In this document: one piece after another, positions 1 to 11,928 of the stretch | How the letters are laid out: each line of letters opens with the position of its first letter | Numbering within the stretch: the stretch's first letter is position 1 | NCBI GenBank assembly: GCA_963402885.1 | Contig: OY727101.1 | Location: 14,422,417-14,486,416 of the forward strand | Direction of reading: 5' to 3' | DNA length: 64,000 bases | DNA from: Antedon bifida | Taxonomy: Eukaryota > Echinodermata > Crinoidea > Comatulida > Antedonidae | Program-made: the position numbers and the translations under genes | Notes under the pieces: model-generated | Told to the model about the DNA's origin: nothing | The model's database searches: none | Seen by the model: the letters and a program-made list of their open reading frames with translations, nothing else

Positions 1-848
1 TCTTTAAACGGTTAAAAATGTGAAAAATAAGTCGATTCTAATAATTATAGCGGCCTGCTATAAATCCCAAAATGCATTGCGCGCGGATTGATATTTTTGC
101 TTTTCACCTGTAATTCGCCCACTTTTCGATCGATCGTGAGGCCAAAACAAATGGAAGACTCCTAACTTTTCAGCGAAAATACCGGGTTTTCCCCAATTTG
201 TATCAATTTGAGTCTGGCAAAAATAGAAAGACAATTAATGCAGCAACTATACAACGTCAGGCTAGGTATATAGCTAGCGTACGATGTTCGTACGTTACCG
301 ATGTTTACCAGCTAGGCCTACAAAACTAAGCCTAGCTAGGCTAGGCCTAAGACCGTCCATGAGAGGTCGATCGCCGCGAGCTACTTAGGTAGTGCATTGT
401 TTCTCACTTTTTATCATAATTTACCATAAAACGTACATTTAAGACAAGGAATGACATGGTTTAATGTTTTTAAAGTGATATATATGTATTATTTTCCAAA
501 AAACGTCCAAAATTGCAGGGAAGGGGTCTTTAAATAATGCTTAAAGGTTAGATCTAAGCCTAAGACAAAGTCTTTATATTGCAATCCACCCCTGGATATA
601 AAGTTGCTAGTGTTTACTATAGAATATAAACCTTTGCAACAACATTGATAACAAACCCTACTTATTTTTCGTCTTTGGTAAAAGAGACTTAGTTTATAAG
701 CACGATAAATTATAAAATAATTCATCCATCCTGTAATTGACGAGTTTCTTGCTGTTGGATGCGTATGAAATAACAAAAAAAAAGTAAAGATTGATAATGA
801 ATTTAAATGAAACTATTTTGTATTTTGCTCTTTTATTAAGTTACCAAA
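1..848. other. Upstream region of the first gene, no gene seen
   Basis: AT-rich sequence without a convincing exon on either strand. Positions 295-355 hold a cluster of AGGCCTA/GCCTAGGC palindromes of the kind seen throughout the window. A 95-codon open frame on the minus strand (489-776) lacks codon character or recognisable domains and is treated as chance. The promoter of the gene starting at 849 should lie here, but I see no TATA box at a fitting distance. Confidence 0.5.
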
Positions 849-1740
849 ATGGAACGTTTGACAAGAGAGCGTCTGAAGAAATTCATAGAGATGGACACAC
901 CTCAGAAAGACTTCTCTCTACCAGCCATCGCAGCACCTCAAAGTCGAAGTGGAGGAACTTGTATCTCCTTCACAATTAGCGATGGCATACAGTGGAAGGT
1001 ACATTATTATATAAAAAAGACCCCATTTACACTTACAGTTTGGTCCTGGGCTGCTCCAGAGTCGGGTCAAGATTTAATTATTTTGTTCCAATCCAGCGTG
1101 TTTACATTTGCATTCGGACCTGATGATTCATTCATTGTACTTAATTTTATCAAGCCCTGGGTCAGCCATCGCAAGTGGAGTCTAAATTATCTGTTTTAGT
1201 ATGCTCCTGAGAAATGAAAAAGAAGTAAAGTTGTTTACATTTAATTTAGCAATTGTGTAAAATTATATATTCTTATACATGATATATACATATATATATA
1301 ATATACCTATTTCAATAGTTTATTCTTTTCATGTTGTGCTGTGAGACTCCGATAAAAAGCGCTTTATAAATCTTTGATATTATTTATTGTTATTACCATT
1401 AAGATCCTCTCTGCCTGTAACAGTGTAAGCAAGTTAACACATGTTATCGCATGACAAAGAATAAATAATTTACACAGTACACATATCAATTTACATACTG
1501 TATGCAAATTTAATTTTATATACAATTTGAATTTTACAGGTGTATGAATATGCAGACGGAGCCAGCTCACATGACGGAGGAGCGTCACCCGCCAATCTGA
1601 GTCATATAGCAGGTTCAATAGAATCCATCAATACATCTGGGACCAATGAGAAGCAAGGACGTAGAAATCGTACTGGCAGTATCCTCGGAGAGGTCAGGTC
1701 AAGAATTGGTGGCCCACAAAAGGTTAACGTGTCCTCATAG
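849..1740 (+). CDS. Two-exon gene, unrecognised 116-residue protein
   Basis: Exon 1 is 849-998 and exon 2 is 1540-1740. The donor (AAG|GTACAT) and acceptor (TTTTACAG|GTG) join in phase 0 to give 116 residues. The start has a good context (AAAATGG) and is the first Met of the frame. The N-terminal third is basic and helical-looking (MERLTRERLKKFIEMDTP). It is followed by a segment containing SFTISDGIQWK and VYEYADGASSHDGG across the junction. The C-terminus is polar, low-complexity, rich in Ser, Gly and Arg, and ends SRIGGPQKVNVSS. There is no signal peptide, membrane segment or cysteine pattern. I do not recognise the family. That the frame stays open across a clean intron, and that Y/D/G-rich residues flank the junction, supports a real gene. 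A poly(A)-type AATAAA first appears at 2606, so the 3' UTR could be about 0.9 kb. Function is unknown. Confidence 0.6.
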
Positions 1741-2652
1741 TTTTCATATATGTTTAGTAGATGCCACTATATGGTTAAATATACACAAGGCGTCTACTGC
1801 AAATTGAAACGTATGAAGACACCACATGTGTTCATAATGTATACACCATTTCAAAGTTTCATTAGTATTTGTATTGCCATGGATTTCACAAAGAAAATTA
1901 CTCTTCCAATGGCTTAGGCCAATTTGTGCTACCGACTGTTTCCAGAGTGAATCAACTTGGAAAGGCTCATATTATGTTCATATCTGGTTCTAATAATATG
2001 CGATTCGTTCAGGCATAACATATTCACAAGATGCGATGGAGTTCTAACCACAGGAGAAGGACCCAGGCAATCATAATAACACCTATATAATAACACATCT
2101 ACAAACTTCACTCAAAACACCAAGCAATATTCTCTTGAAAAATAATAATACTGCAAAAGAGAATATGGACAGTGTGAAATAGTCTATAATTGAAATTAGT
2201 ATTAAGTACTGCAATGATCAGTGATGTAATGTAGAGGACTGAGGCCTCTGGTTTAGGAACCCTAACACCTTTGTTGACATATTTGAATGCCTGTTTTTCC
2301 TCTGGGCAGTGCTCAGGGGCCCCCATAAGCTCCGAGGCCGCTGGGCTTAGCCACAATGCCACTGGCTGCGATAAGGAAGAGGACAGAGTATGTGAAAGGC
2401 TGAATTTGTTGCTGAATTACTGGATGCATTCAAATCTAGTCTGAAGTGATGAGGCTGTTTGGATCTTCCATTATGTGTACTGAAACTGTTAATAATCTTC
2501 ACACTTTTGGAGGTTAAAACCAAAAAAGAAATGTTAAATTTCAAATGTTTTTAGTATTTATTATAAAGTTTCCATGGCATAACTGCATGCTGTGCATTTT
2601 CTAGGAATAAAATTCTATTTTTAAGGAGTTTATTATCTTCAGGGAAATTTTA

Positions 2653-2797
2653 AAGCTCTGTCTATACTATCAAACTTTATGTGACAAAAAATGTGATGTG
2701 CCCATACTGTATATGGAGAGGATGATGTCATATCACTAACTATATTTGGGCACATCACACTTTTTTTTGTCGAACTTCATAGTGTAGACAGAGCTTT
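2653..2797. mobile_element. Foldback MITE, family A copy 1
   Basis: The element starts AAGCTCTGTCTA and ends with the complement TAGACAGAGCTT. In between, ATGTGATGTGCCCATA and the inverted TTTGGGCACATCACAC form a long hairpin. There is no coding capacity. The same sequence recurs about 13 times in the window, which shows it is a mobile family rather than a local hairpin. Confidence 0.85.
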
Positions 2798-3600
2798 AGG
2801 TTCATGGCTTCCATTTTTGGTGGATAATTGTCACTTATAATTTCACTTTTAAACCATGACTAAAACTTCCAATTGTGTCTATTATTGCCTCTCTGTGTGA
2901 ATAACACTGTGCTGCTAACTAATGGTATAATGCTATTTTTTATATAGTGCAATTTATTTTTACCAAAACGTGTTAAAATTATTCGTAATCTTTTTATATT
3001 ATTGTTCTTATATATTCTGCATGGTAAAATGCTCAATACAAATATTGCGCAATTATGCTAGATTTAATTACAAAAATGTATTAAAATGCGCATTACAAAC
3101 ATTAGAAGCTAAGTTATGGATATTTTAAAAACAATTTATGAGGCTTATTAATTCTGAATGATGTGCTAAGCTTTGTATATAAATCACAATTATTGTATGA
3201 AATGAATTTGACTAAAAATAAAGTATTTATTTATAAATGTCTGTGTGTTTATTGGTATTGTGTAGATAAGTTATCATTTGAAACCAGATGTTTAAAATGG
3301 ATGAATCTCAACCAAGAAATATCACAGTACTTTTTTGTTTCAGCAGTTGTGGGATATAATGACAACATGGACATTTGGTATTGTACAGTAGTTAGTTCCT
3401 ATTCATCTCATGGGGACATAAGGTTGTGGTTTCCATAACAAAATGATTAGCAACAGGGGCTGAAATGGTCCAGGACATCGGGGTAACCCCTACTCTTTCC
3501 AAAAGGTGCACTAGTTTACCAGTGGACCAGCACTATATTGTCGAGGAATGCCTCGAACCTGTGCCAATATTGTGGCTATGAAATGCAGTTCCCCTGTCTT

Positions 3601-3730
3601 AAGCTCTGTGTACACTATAAAACTATTATAAAAGTTTGATAAAAAAGTGTGATGTGTCCATATAATTATGGTAGTGATATGCCACATTACATTTTTTTGT
3701 CAGATAAAGTTTGATAGTGTGACAGAGCTT
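3601..3730. mobile_element. Foldback MITE, family A copy 2
   Basis: The ends are AAGCTCTGTGTACACTA and the inverse ending GACAGAGCTT. The internal half carrying the second TTTGGGCACATC segment is shortened compared with other copies. Confidence 0.8.
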
Positions 3731-3889
3731 TAACTGTCCTCAATTTCTTCAATATTGTACCTATTAAATTATATATTCTTTTATTTTTTAGATTTAGAAA
3801 TGTTTGTAGAAGTAAATAACTAAAGATTTGAAAAGTCTACAACTGTGGACACAAACATGAGGTATATATTACCTTTGTTGTTTTTAATG

Positions 3890-3895
3890 TTTATT
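3890..3895 (-). terminator. Poly(A) signal of the 3934-6249 gene
   Basis: TTTATT on the plus strand is AATAAA on the minus strand, about 40 nt past the TAA stop. The position suits cleavage a short way downstream. Confidence 0.5.
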
Positions 3896-3933
3896 TACAC
3901 GTTGAATTTTATTCTAAACAAGGTCTCTACTAA

Positions 3934-6249
3934 TTACAATATTTGAAATAGTTCATTATCAAAGTATTTCCAAATGAAATTCATAACAAATGACGTTGCA
4001 GTAGCACCAGAGGTTAAATGTTGAACAGCTTCATGCTCGAGATGGGCCACATAAAGGTCAGAGGTCGTATGATATATCAATCCATTTTTAAAAGGTTGAC
4101 CATTCCTAATGGAAATAGAAAAATGTCACCAGTTAAAAAATACCAAAAAGACATAAATAATTTGTGTAACATATAATACATACATGATTAAAATTTCATT
4201 ATTATTATTGTTGAACTATTAACAATTGTCCATATGGGTATATCCGGCTAACCACAGAGTTTTACTCTATGGGCCAACCTACAAAATTTGGGTCACTCCT
4301 TTATGCCTGAAATAGCATGGTGAATATAGATATTTTGAGATCCATAACTCTTTATTAAAAAATTACACCGCTTACATGTATAGCTCCATGGATACTAACA
4401 TTAAAAAAGAAATGCTTGGTACAGTACGTAGGAGTGTGCCAACATGGTTGACAGATTATTCCATCATTATAGAGGGATTTTCAAGAAATGTTACTCTTTT
4501 TGTATCATAGCTCTTCCAAGCTCTCAAGGGAGAGCACCGGCTGTTTTCGGTTTATCCAGGTAAGCTATAGGCATGAAATAGACTATACCTGTTTCGTGAA
4601 ATTGTTAAACTGACACAAATTCCTTGGTAGCTAGTTGAAAATGACAATGTTTGAATGCCAATTGGTTCTTCTTCTAATCTGGAATTGTGGAACAGCCTAT
4701 TGCCTGTTCCTGTGAAACAATTTAAAGATTTTATTAAAATTGATAACTATATATAATATGAAGGGCACTGATAAAAGGCTTGTGTTTACCCGAATGCTTT
4801 TTCTGGTTGTTAATTGTTTTGATTTAGCCTTTTGCTTATCCAGCCACTGATATCCACACTATTGTCATTTTTTCAGTAATTTGCCTTTGGATTTACCTCC
4901 ATAATATATTATATACTGTACCTGTATATATATTATATTAATATTTTTGGATATGATGGGTAAAAATTTTTTCAGCAGATGTTAATTTAATGACAAAAAA
5001 CTATGTCACCTACTAGTACTACTCTATGTCAAGTGCTGACATTACAATTTTTTAAAGGCCTTATCTGACAGTACCTGTACACTTGTCTGTATTCTGTATT
5101 TCTATCCTCCATTTTTCAAGTGCATTGTATTCATTATCACCAGTGTTCACCACCGATTGTAAACCTGAAAAAATATATATATATTTTTAAACAATTTACA
5201 TGTACAAAACTGACATTTAAAATATTACAAGAGTTTTTAAATTAGCTACTTAAATTTTGATTTAAAAAAAATGTTACAGGATTGTGGTGGTTTAGTTGCT
5301 GGAAACTTACTTGTTCTTTTTAGAATCTGTTCTTTCTCAATTTTAGATGTTCTTACAAATTCTTGCTCTTTGCGTTCCAATTTCTTTACACATGTCTCGT
5401 CAAATCTAGAAAATTATGCTAATTGAATATGGTGGAAGGAATTTACAAAGTGACCACAAAAATAATTTTTCATACAATGTAAATAATGTAAAGTTCTTTA
5501 ATGCTGTTTCGCATGCAATGCGCAAGCTTCACCGACTTTGTAGACAAATCGACCTGCTCATTCATACAGTATTATGAAAAACCTTATTCACATGCGCCAA
5601 GAACCTTACTTCTGAGAAATAGCGTGATGAAAGAACAACGAATTGTAGTTACTGCAGTATATGCAGTAAAATAATTGTGTACATGGTCGATCCTTGATTT
5701 TTAGAAATTTGTTGTTAATAATGTTGTACAATAGTACTTATTATTTCTTACACTGACTGTGAGTCTTTACTAAGCTTGTTTCTGGCAGGTGCAGTAGTGA
5801 CAACATTTTTATTGCCGGCGGCGATGTCGTCATCTTCCGTCAATTTTCCTTTGGATTCTTGGCAGAATCGTTCCATGTCCTGAAGCTAAAAACAATTTTA
5901 TTTGGTAAAAAAAACAATGGAAAATGGGAAAATATTGATTGATAGACACATTTTCAAAATGCCTTCGGAAACTAATTTGAATATTTAAATTACACACGTG
6001 CCCATTATACTGTAGGCCCAGCCAGTGGTGTCTACTGACAGTACTGCTACTTTCCTGCCTCATGACGTGGTCTTGCTCCCTGTCTCTGGTGTAGGTCTAG
6101 GCCTAGTAGTGTTACAAGTAGGCCTAGGCTAGTAGTAGTATGGCTAGGCTGCCGTTTTTTAAATGACTAATTCTCAATTTTTCACCAACCTTTTTTAAGT
6201 TACTTCCAAGAGTATGAAGTGTATTTTGTAATGTTTGTAATTCTGCCAT
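3934..6249 (-). CDS. Six-exon gene, unrecognised 223-residue coiled-coil-like protein
   Basis: Exons in transcript order are 6190-6249, 5752-5885, 5311-5405, 5075-5164, 4589-4709 and 3934-4105. All introns are GT-AG and the phases match, giving 223 residues ended by TAA. Residues 1-65 and 66-120 are charged and heptad-like (MAELQTLQNTLHTLG; KKLERKEQEFVRTSKIEKEQ), suggesting an N-terminal coiled coil. The C-terminal about 100 residues look globular, with strand-like stretches (IGIQTLSFSTSYQGICVSL) and a final helix ending SFVMNFIWKYFDNE. This layout (coiled coil, then a small alpha/beta domain) resembles RWD-type kinetochore subunits, but I cannot match it to a named family and this is only a suggestion. 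It is divergently transcribed from DRAP1 with 180 bp between start codons, so the two probably share a promoter. The third to fifth exons are supported mainly by the frame surviving every splice junction. Confidence 0.7.
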
Positions 6250-6429
6250 ATTTATGGAGTGGGCTTTTTTTTATTATTACAATCAAAACACGAAATTTCT
6301 CTCCTTTTTTCAATTCCCCCACACAAAACACATTTGTTTTGTTTATATTACCGCCCTCTACAATATTGTCGATTTGAGAAAAAAATACCATCATCGCGAC
6401 GCGACAAACGACGAGAGACAAAAACTAAG
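6250..6429. promoter_or_regulatory. Likely bidirectional promoter
   Basis: Only 180 bp separate the start codons of two divergent genes. No TATA box is visible at a fitting distance. CpG dinucleotides cluster near the DRAP1 side (TCGCGACGCGAC at about 6393-6404), which is common in TATA-less housekeeping promoters. Sharing of the promoter is inferred from spacing alone. Confidence 0.5.
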
Positions 6430-9400
6430 ATGCCTAGTAAAAAGAAGAAATTTAATGCCCGATTTCCCCCAGTAAGTGTAGTTTTCAGAAGTTTATAAAC
6501 TGTGCCTTATATTTATGCTGACGTTTAGTTCGTCCTCTAGACCTAATATATTATATAGTAACTAAAGTGGACACCCTAAGCTAGGCCCAGCCCCGAAGCC
6601 TCATCATAATAAATAATTGTGTCGAGGGCCTGTCTCCCCAGCCTTGATTGATGGGTTGAGTGGCTTCCACCTGAAGTAGCCTACACTAAGCCTAGTTTAT
6701 GATGAATTGATCAACATCTTATTACCAATGACAATGTTGCATTTGTATTATACAATTAATAATTAACATTAATATATACAATAATCATATTTAATATCTG
6801 TTGTTAATGTTGATTATAATATAAGAATAATTAATTATGATGACAGCCTACTGTACTGTAATAAGCCATACTAGCCTAGGCTAGATACTAGGCCTAGCCT
6901 AGGCCTATTTATAGGCTATATATTATATAGTTAAAAGTTAAAATAGGCCTAGTAGTAGTACAGCCGAGTACATTAGGATTTAGTCCAACTAGGTGGGATG
7001 TATGCTACATTAATTATATTTTGCTTTTGTTTTTTTATTCTTTTTTAGGCAAGGATAAAGAAAATAATGCAGACAGATGAAGATATAGGGAAGGTATCAC
7101 AAGCAGTTCCAGTTTTAATATGTATCCTTTTCTATTAAAAAGAAATCAAATCTTTAAAATCAATCTAAAGTTGACTGAAACAACAAAATCAATCAGCCGA
7201 TTCTCAGCATTCTATCTATTTCCGAAGTATCATACAGTAGAAATATTTGGTAATACAACAACACCACATGTGTTTCACATGTATCTAGTAGTAACCTAAC
7301 CCTTAAACATGATACAGGCACAACATGTGATATAAATGAGATGCAGTATTACCAAATATTTTCGGAAATAGATAGTATGTGGAGATACAGCACTGGGAAT
7401 CGGGTGCAATCAGTGGGGGTCCAGGAATCTGAAACATGGGTAGCCCAGTGCTTAACGTTGAAATGCTGAACTTGGCCTATTTAGTTAATCATTTGTATTG
7501 TTTCATGTCTTTCCTTAATTGTTTATAACTAGCAAAAGCATTAGAAATTTTTTTAGAAGCATTAGTGAAAAAATCGCACGAGAAAACCAAAGCTAGAAAT
7601 GCAAAAACTATGACTAGATCACATATGTAAGTATCCTCCCTCTACTTCCTTCTCTATTTTGTTTCCTGGTCTTCCTCCTCCTTTTTTCATTCATTTCTTG
7701 TCTTTTATTTCCCTGTCCTCCCATTCCTTCTCTACCATTCTTCCTCACTTCTACACCATTCTCTTGGCCGTATTCACCAATCACACATAAGTCTTCAATT
7801 CAATTCAAAATTCTTTAATCATCCCACACGGGGCAATTCAAATAAAAAGGTCTGGATTAAAATGATCTTACAAAATGTACAAAATATCACAGTACGAAAA
7901 AAAAAAAGAGTCAAGGTTCAAGAATTTAAGAGTCGAATAGCCACTGGCAAAAACGAATTCATAAGTCTAAGTGGGATATCCCTTAAATATTATCACTTAA
8001 CTAAATAAATATTTAAGTATTTACCTTAAATTGCATTCACTTAGATAGGGAGACTTTTAATTTTAAGGATAAGTATTATTTACCAGAAATTGAGAGTTAC
8101 TTCAAGAATTTTCAGTTTTTGAATAAAGTTATATACAGAAAATATTTCCCTTAGCCTAAGTGTGAATGGTGAATACAGCCACTGACCTCACTTCTCTTTC
8201 CTTCATTTCTTTTTCATTGCATTTCTTCTTTTCTCCCTCAACTCTCTACATTCTATATCTAAACTCCCAGATATGATTCCATGATGAAAAGGACACTACT
8301 CACACATAATGAAACATTCCTTTTCAAAAAGATTCATAAATGCTTTTAATCTGTATATATATAACACTTAGCTTTTAAAGTATACAGTATTTGTGTATTG
8401 TATTATCATTGTGTTGTAATCTTCTGTATTTATATAGTATATCTGTTTTATATTTCTTGTCAGTTTTAAATGTATTTCCATTTTTTTTATAATACTTTGG
8501 GCAATAAAATAATATCAGTATCAGTATAATTTCTTTAATTTCGTTTTTTTTATAGAAAACAATGCATTGAAAATGAAAGTAAGTTTGATTTTCTGAAAGA
8601 TCTTGTCGAAGGAGTTCCTGACATGCCGTGTGAAGAAGATGATACGAATAGCAATGAAGCACACACACAAGAACCAAAACAAAAACATGCAAGGTAGCGT
8701 CATTAGAGATTGATAGAACACTTTTGTATTGTCCGCCAAAAACATGAAAAATGAAGATTAATAAGAAAAGACTTTGAATAGGCCATTTTGCAGTTTTATT
8801 AAAGTTAATCACTTCTGTAGAAACAAAAAATAAAAAAATAATGTTTTCAATTATAAAAAGACAAAATAAACAGTTATATCCAACCAAAAACCTATTGACT
8901 TCCAGTAAATTTGACTATTTTTTTGCTTTAAATTACAGTTTTTAGGTAAATTATTTTTTTTATTATGTGACATTAAAATGACATATTAAAAAAAAAAAAT
9001 ATCCTGATAATGTATACATTTATTATTACTGTACACTAGGCCTATTTTCCCTGCCTCCTGGAGGTTACTGATGCCTAAGAATTTTGTAATAGTGCCCTCT
9101 ATTGTTTGACCATGCTTGCTACTTCTTGCTTTCCACATTAAGGATTCGATTCCACTTGTTTAAAAACCAGTTAGTCAATGCATAAAGTTCAATTAACAAT
9201 CAACAATGTAACATATGCAATTTATTGGGTTGTTTATTTTTTCTTTAGGAGAGGTCGACCACCAAAAAAAGCACAAGCTCTAGCAAATGTTGGTACAAGC
9301 AGTAAAACATATCACCAATCATCAGAAGAAGTCTCATTTTCTGAGGTAAATTTGCAAGAATATTAACTGTTTTCACTGCTATCCACTGCCTCAACTTTAT

Positions 9401-10889
9401 TGTTTAGTCCATACTACCATTGCTAAAAAAGTATGATTTTTCTTGTTTTCAGTACACTAAAAAAAACATTTTATCATCTTGAGATTCAAATAATTATATT
9501 ATTCCAGTAGAACCCCTCCCTTTGACACCCCTACCAAGAGGACACACCTACCAAGAGGACACACCTACTCAGAGGACACCCCTACCCAGAGGAAACCCCT
9601 ACCCGGAGGATACCCCTATTAATGAGACAATTTCTTGGAAACAAACGAGGGAAGATATATGGTCAACCATCTATTCAGGGGACATTTTCCTAAATGGGTC
9701 TCCCTAATATAGGTTTAATGTATTTACATTTCTTGTATTTTTACTGTAGGATGATTCTGAAGCATCAGAAGATGACACAACAGCAAGTGAAGAAAACATG
9801 AATCAAGTAAAGCATTCACGATTACAGTGAGTATACTGAAGTATTCCTCTACAAATATACACGTTATCATCCAAGCCTAGTCAGGGTATACCATTCATAA
9901 AAACAGACTTCTCAAATCTCCCGATAATTGTGAGAATCTCCCGATAAAATACAATTTATTTGATTAAACAAATAAAATATACCAACTAGAAAAAGGGCAC
10001 TCCGAGAGTGCATACCTCTGCCTACTGTAAAATTCTGCTACTTAAGATTTCTCAGAGGAAAATAATCTTTTTTTTAATATATATTTTTATTTTTGTGTCT
10101 TAATGCTATGTGTGATTAGGCTAATTTCACTACAACCATGTGTATGCGAGTTTGGTGTAATGTAATCAGCCTTTCAACTAACAATAGTTTCAGTTGACTA
10201 ACAATAGAACAGCAACGCCAAAAACAAACGGGTGAATTTAAAAACAAACAGACAAAAAAACGCTATCGACTACATATAACTCCTTTGCGGGGGTAAATAA
10301 TGTAAACAAATTTCTATTACTACTAGCCCGACATACCCAATTTAACTATTACAGATGCTAATATCTTTAGATTTTTTAATAGCACCCTCTATGGTTTGGT
10401 ATATTTTTCAAAATGTTATAGCACACTCTCTGGTCTGGACATGCTTTCATAAAACATCCTCATATTTCACAGTTGTTAATGAGTTACCAAAAATTATATC
10501 ATAGATCTTAAAATATGCATCCTCCATGCACATGGTTGTAGTATGTGGAAATACATTGAATTGAAAAAAATCTTTGACACCAATATTCAGGTGTAACACT
10601 TCATGTATTACATTTTTTTAGCCCAGTAACTACTCTCTGTACAGATTTTCAAATGCTTACAATATTATGATTTAATTTATTTCATAGGGATGCTAGAGAA
10701 GACAAAACAATACCACCACAGAGAGAAGAAGCACCAACACAATTGATGCCTCCTCATCCATTATTCCACACCGCCTCAAACCCCAGTGGTAACAGCAACC
10801 ATGGTGACAATTCTCTTGTAATGGGTTTCTACCAACCTTCTCATAGTACGCAACAAAATGACGAAGATGAGGAAGACTATGATTGTTAG
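6430..10889 (+). CDS. DRAP1: Dr1-associated corepressor (DRAP1, NC2-alpha)
   Basis: Seven exons: 6430-6471, 7049-7121, 7533-7626, 8556-8693, 9249-9345, 9750-9826 and 10688-10889. They join in phase to give 240 residues (human DRAP1 has 205). The N-terminus MPSKKKKFNARFPP, then ARIKKIMQTDEDIGKV and NAKTMTRSHIKQC, matches the DRAP1 histone fold (about residues 10-95), followed by FDFLKDLVEGVPDM. The family pairs with Dr1 (NC2-beta) in the nucleus, clamps TBP on promoter DNA and blocks TFIIA/TFIIB entry. The rest is low complexity: a basic RRGRPPKK patch, an acidic Ser-rich segment (DDSEASEDD), a Pro/Ser-rich linker and the acidic end DEDEEDYDC, close to the human DEEDEEDYDS terminus. The extra length relative to human lies in this tail. 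Introns 2, 3 and 5 carry mobile elements. Orthology is firm; exact boundaries of the low-complexity exons are a little less so. Confidence 0.97.
7199..7403. mobile_element. Palindromic element, family L, in DRAP1 intron 2
   Basis: The ends GATTCTCAGCATTCTATCTA and TAGATAGT...GGGAATC are inverted. Inside, ATATTTGGTAATAC is repeated in inverse as GTATTACCAAATAT, and CACATGTG segments mirror each other. A second copy lies at 19745-19922. Confidence 0.7.
7764..8183. mobile_element. Inverted-repeat element in DRAP1 intron 3
   Basis: The left end TGGCCGTATTCACCAATCA is mirrored at the right end as GTGAATGGTGAATACAGCCA. It is non-coding. A fragment of the same end (TGTGATTAGTGAGTATGGCC) is seen near 15150, so it is a dispersed family. 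Confidence 0.65.
9500..9710. repeat. AGGACACCCCTAC-type tandem repeat in DRAP1 intron 5
   Basis: About six degenerate units of 17-18 bp (AGAGGACACACCTACC and variants) follow AGTAGAACCCCTCCCT. The same AGTAGAACCCCTCC opening precedes related CCCCTTAATAGGGG sequences at 19710, 37.8 kb and 62.9-63.6 kb. Confidence 0.7.
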
Positions 10890-11013
10890 GTTGAAAATTG
10901 TTGGAAACAAAATTATAAACAGGAAAAATTCTCAACTCATAGTTGACTTTATAATGTTAAAAGCTGGTCATTCATTTAAAAACTTGTTTAACTTCCGCAG
11001 ACTAAAAAAAGAA

Positions 11014-11019
11014 AATAAA
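11014..11019 (+). terminator. Poly(A) signal of DRAP1
   Basis: An AATAAA hexamer lies about 125 nt past the DRAP1 stop and is the first canonical signal there. Confidence 0.5.
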
Positions 11020-11928
11020 TCACTTTACCACATGTGTTTAAAAGTTTGAAGTAGAATCTGAAGTTTTAAAAAGATTGTTGGTATTGAGGGTATAATACAG
11101 TCCATTTATCTTACTGTTTGATTATATATATTATGTATAGGCCTAAGATATATTATATGGAATAATATTTTAGTTTGCTTTTACCAGGTTTTAGTAGGGT
11201 TTTGTTGAATTTCAAATAGAAAGTAGAGTCACATGATGGGGCTTAAGGTGTTTGCAATTTAAATTGGTCCCGTTTTATTTTGGTTGCGATAAAATCAACT
11301 TTCTGTATGTTGTAGGGAGTGTAGTGGCGTAAACGCAGGGACAAATTCCCCTGGTTTTAGCACTCCTGAGGGGCCATCCAATGCTGAACAAATTGCATTG
11401 AGGCTGCTCATTCTCTGTGGCTTCTTAAGCTTTGGTGGGGCCCAGGGTTTAGCCAGTGAGCGCTCATGGCAGTTACACCAATGATGGAACACTGACATAA
11501 ACGTGACTATAATGTTTGATCATAAGTATGAACTTATGTGACCTATTGTATTATTGATCTACCCCGTTAAAAAATATTGTATACTTAAAACATAATTTGA
11601 GATGGTCTGTTGATTGCTATATTAAAGAAATTATTTTTATTTAAAGTTGAACTTCAATTTGTTGACTGTCAGTGGCTAAAAGTTTGCGTCATGAGAAGAT
11701 TTTGTTGTTTTCTAATGTTCATGTATAAATTACCAAAAGAAAGCTGCTTATTATATTGAAAATAACATAAAATGGGAAAAAACAATAATCGGCAGAATTA
11801 TTAAATATGTGAAATTTTGATTTCGCGGCGGTTTTGTTATTGATTGACAAAGCAATTTACGTAGCTGATTTTGATGAGGCAGCTAAAAACAAATTCCAAC
11901 CGATAGTTGGCGCCCTTTTCCGGCAGAC
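11020..11928. other. Intergenic region between DRAP1 and the inverted repeat
   Basis: Contains a partial AGTGGCG-type element (about 11333-11482, starting AGTGGCGTAAACGCAGG). The remainder is AT-rich with no supported gene. The open frame starting at 11834 belongs to the left arm of the inverted repeat. Confidence 0.5.

Larger units (their letters stand above)
1741..3889. other. Convergent intergenic region with repeats
   Basis: This lies between the 3' ends of two convergent genes. It holds a partial copy of the AGTGGCG-type element (about 2240-2360), two copies of the commonest foldback element (2653-2797 and 3601-3730), and otherwise AT-rich sequence. Short open frames here (for example 3163-3438 on the plus strand) have no coding character. 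Confidence 0.5.

Noticed and set aside
4490..4570. Possible extra exon of the 3934-6249 gene
   Set aside because: An acceptor-like site exists but every phase meets a stop or lacks a donor; reading through to the CAG|GTATAG donor at 4589 restores the frame without it.
8375..8887. 170-codon minus-strand frame (8375-8887)
   Set aside because: Antisense to DRAP1 exon 4 and flanking introns; Phe/Ile/Leu-rich translation of AT-rich DNA with no domain.
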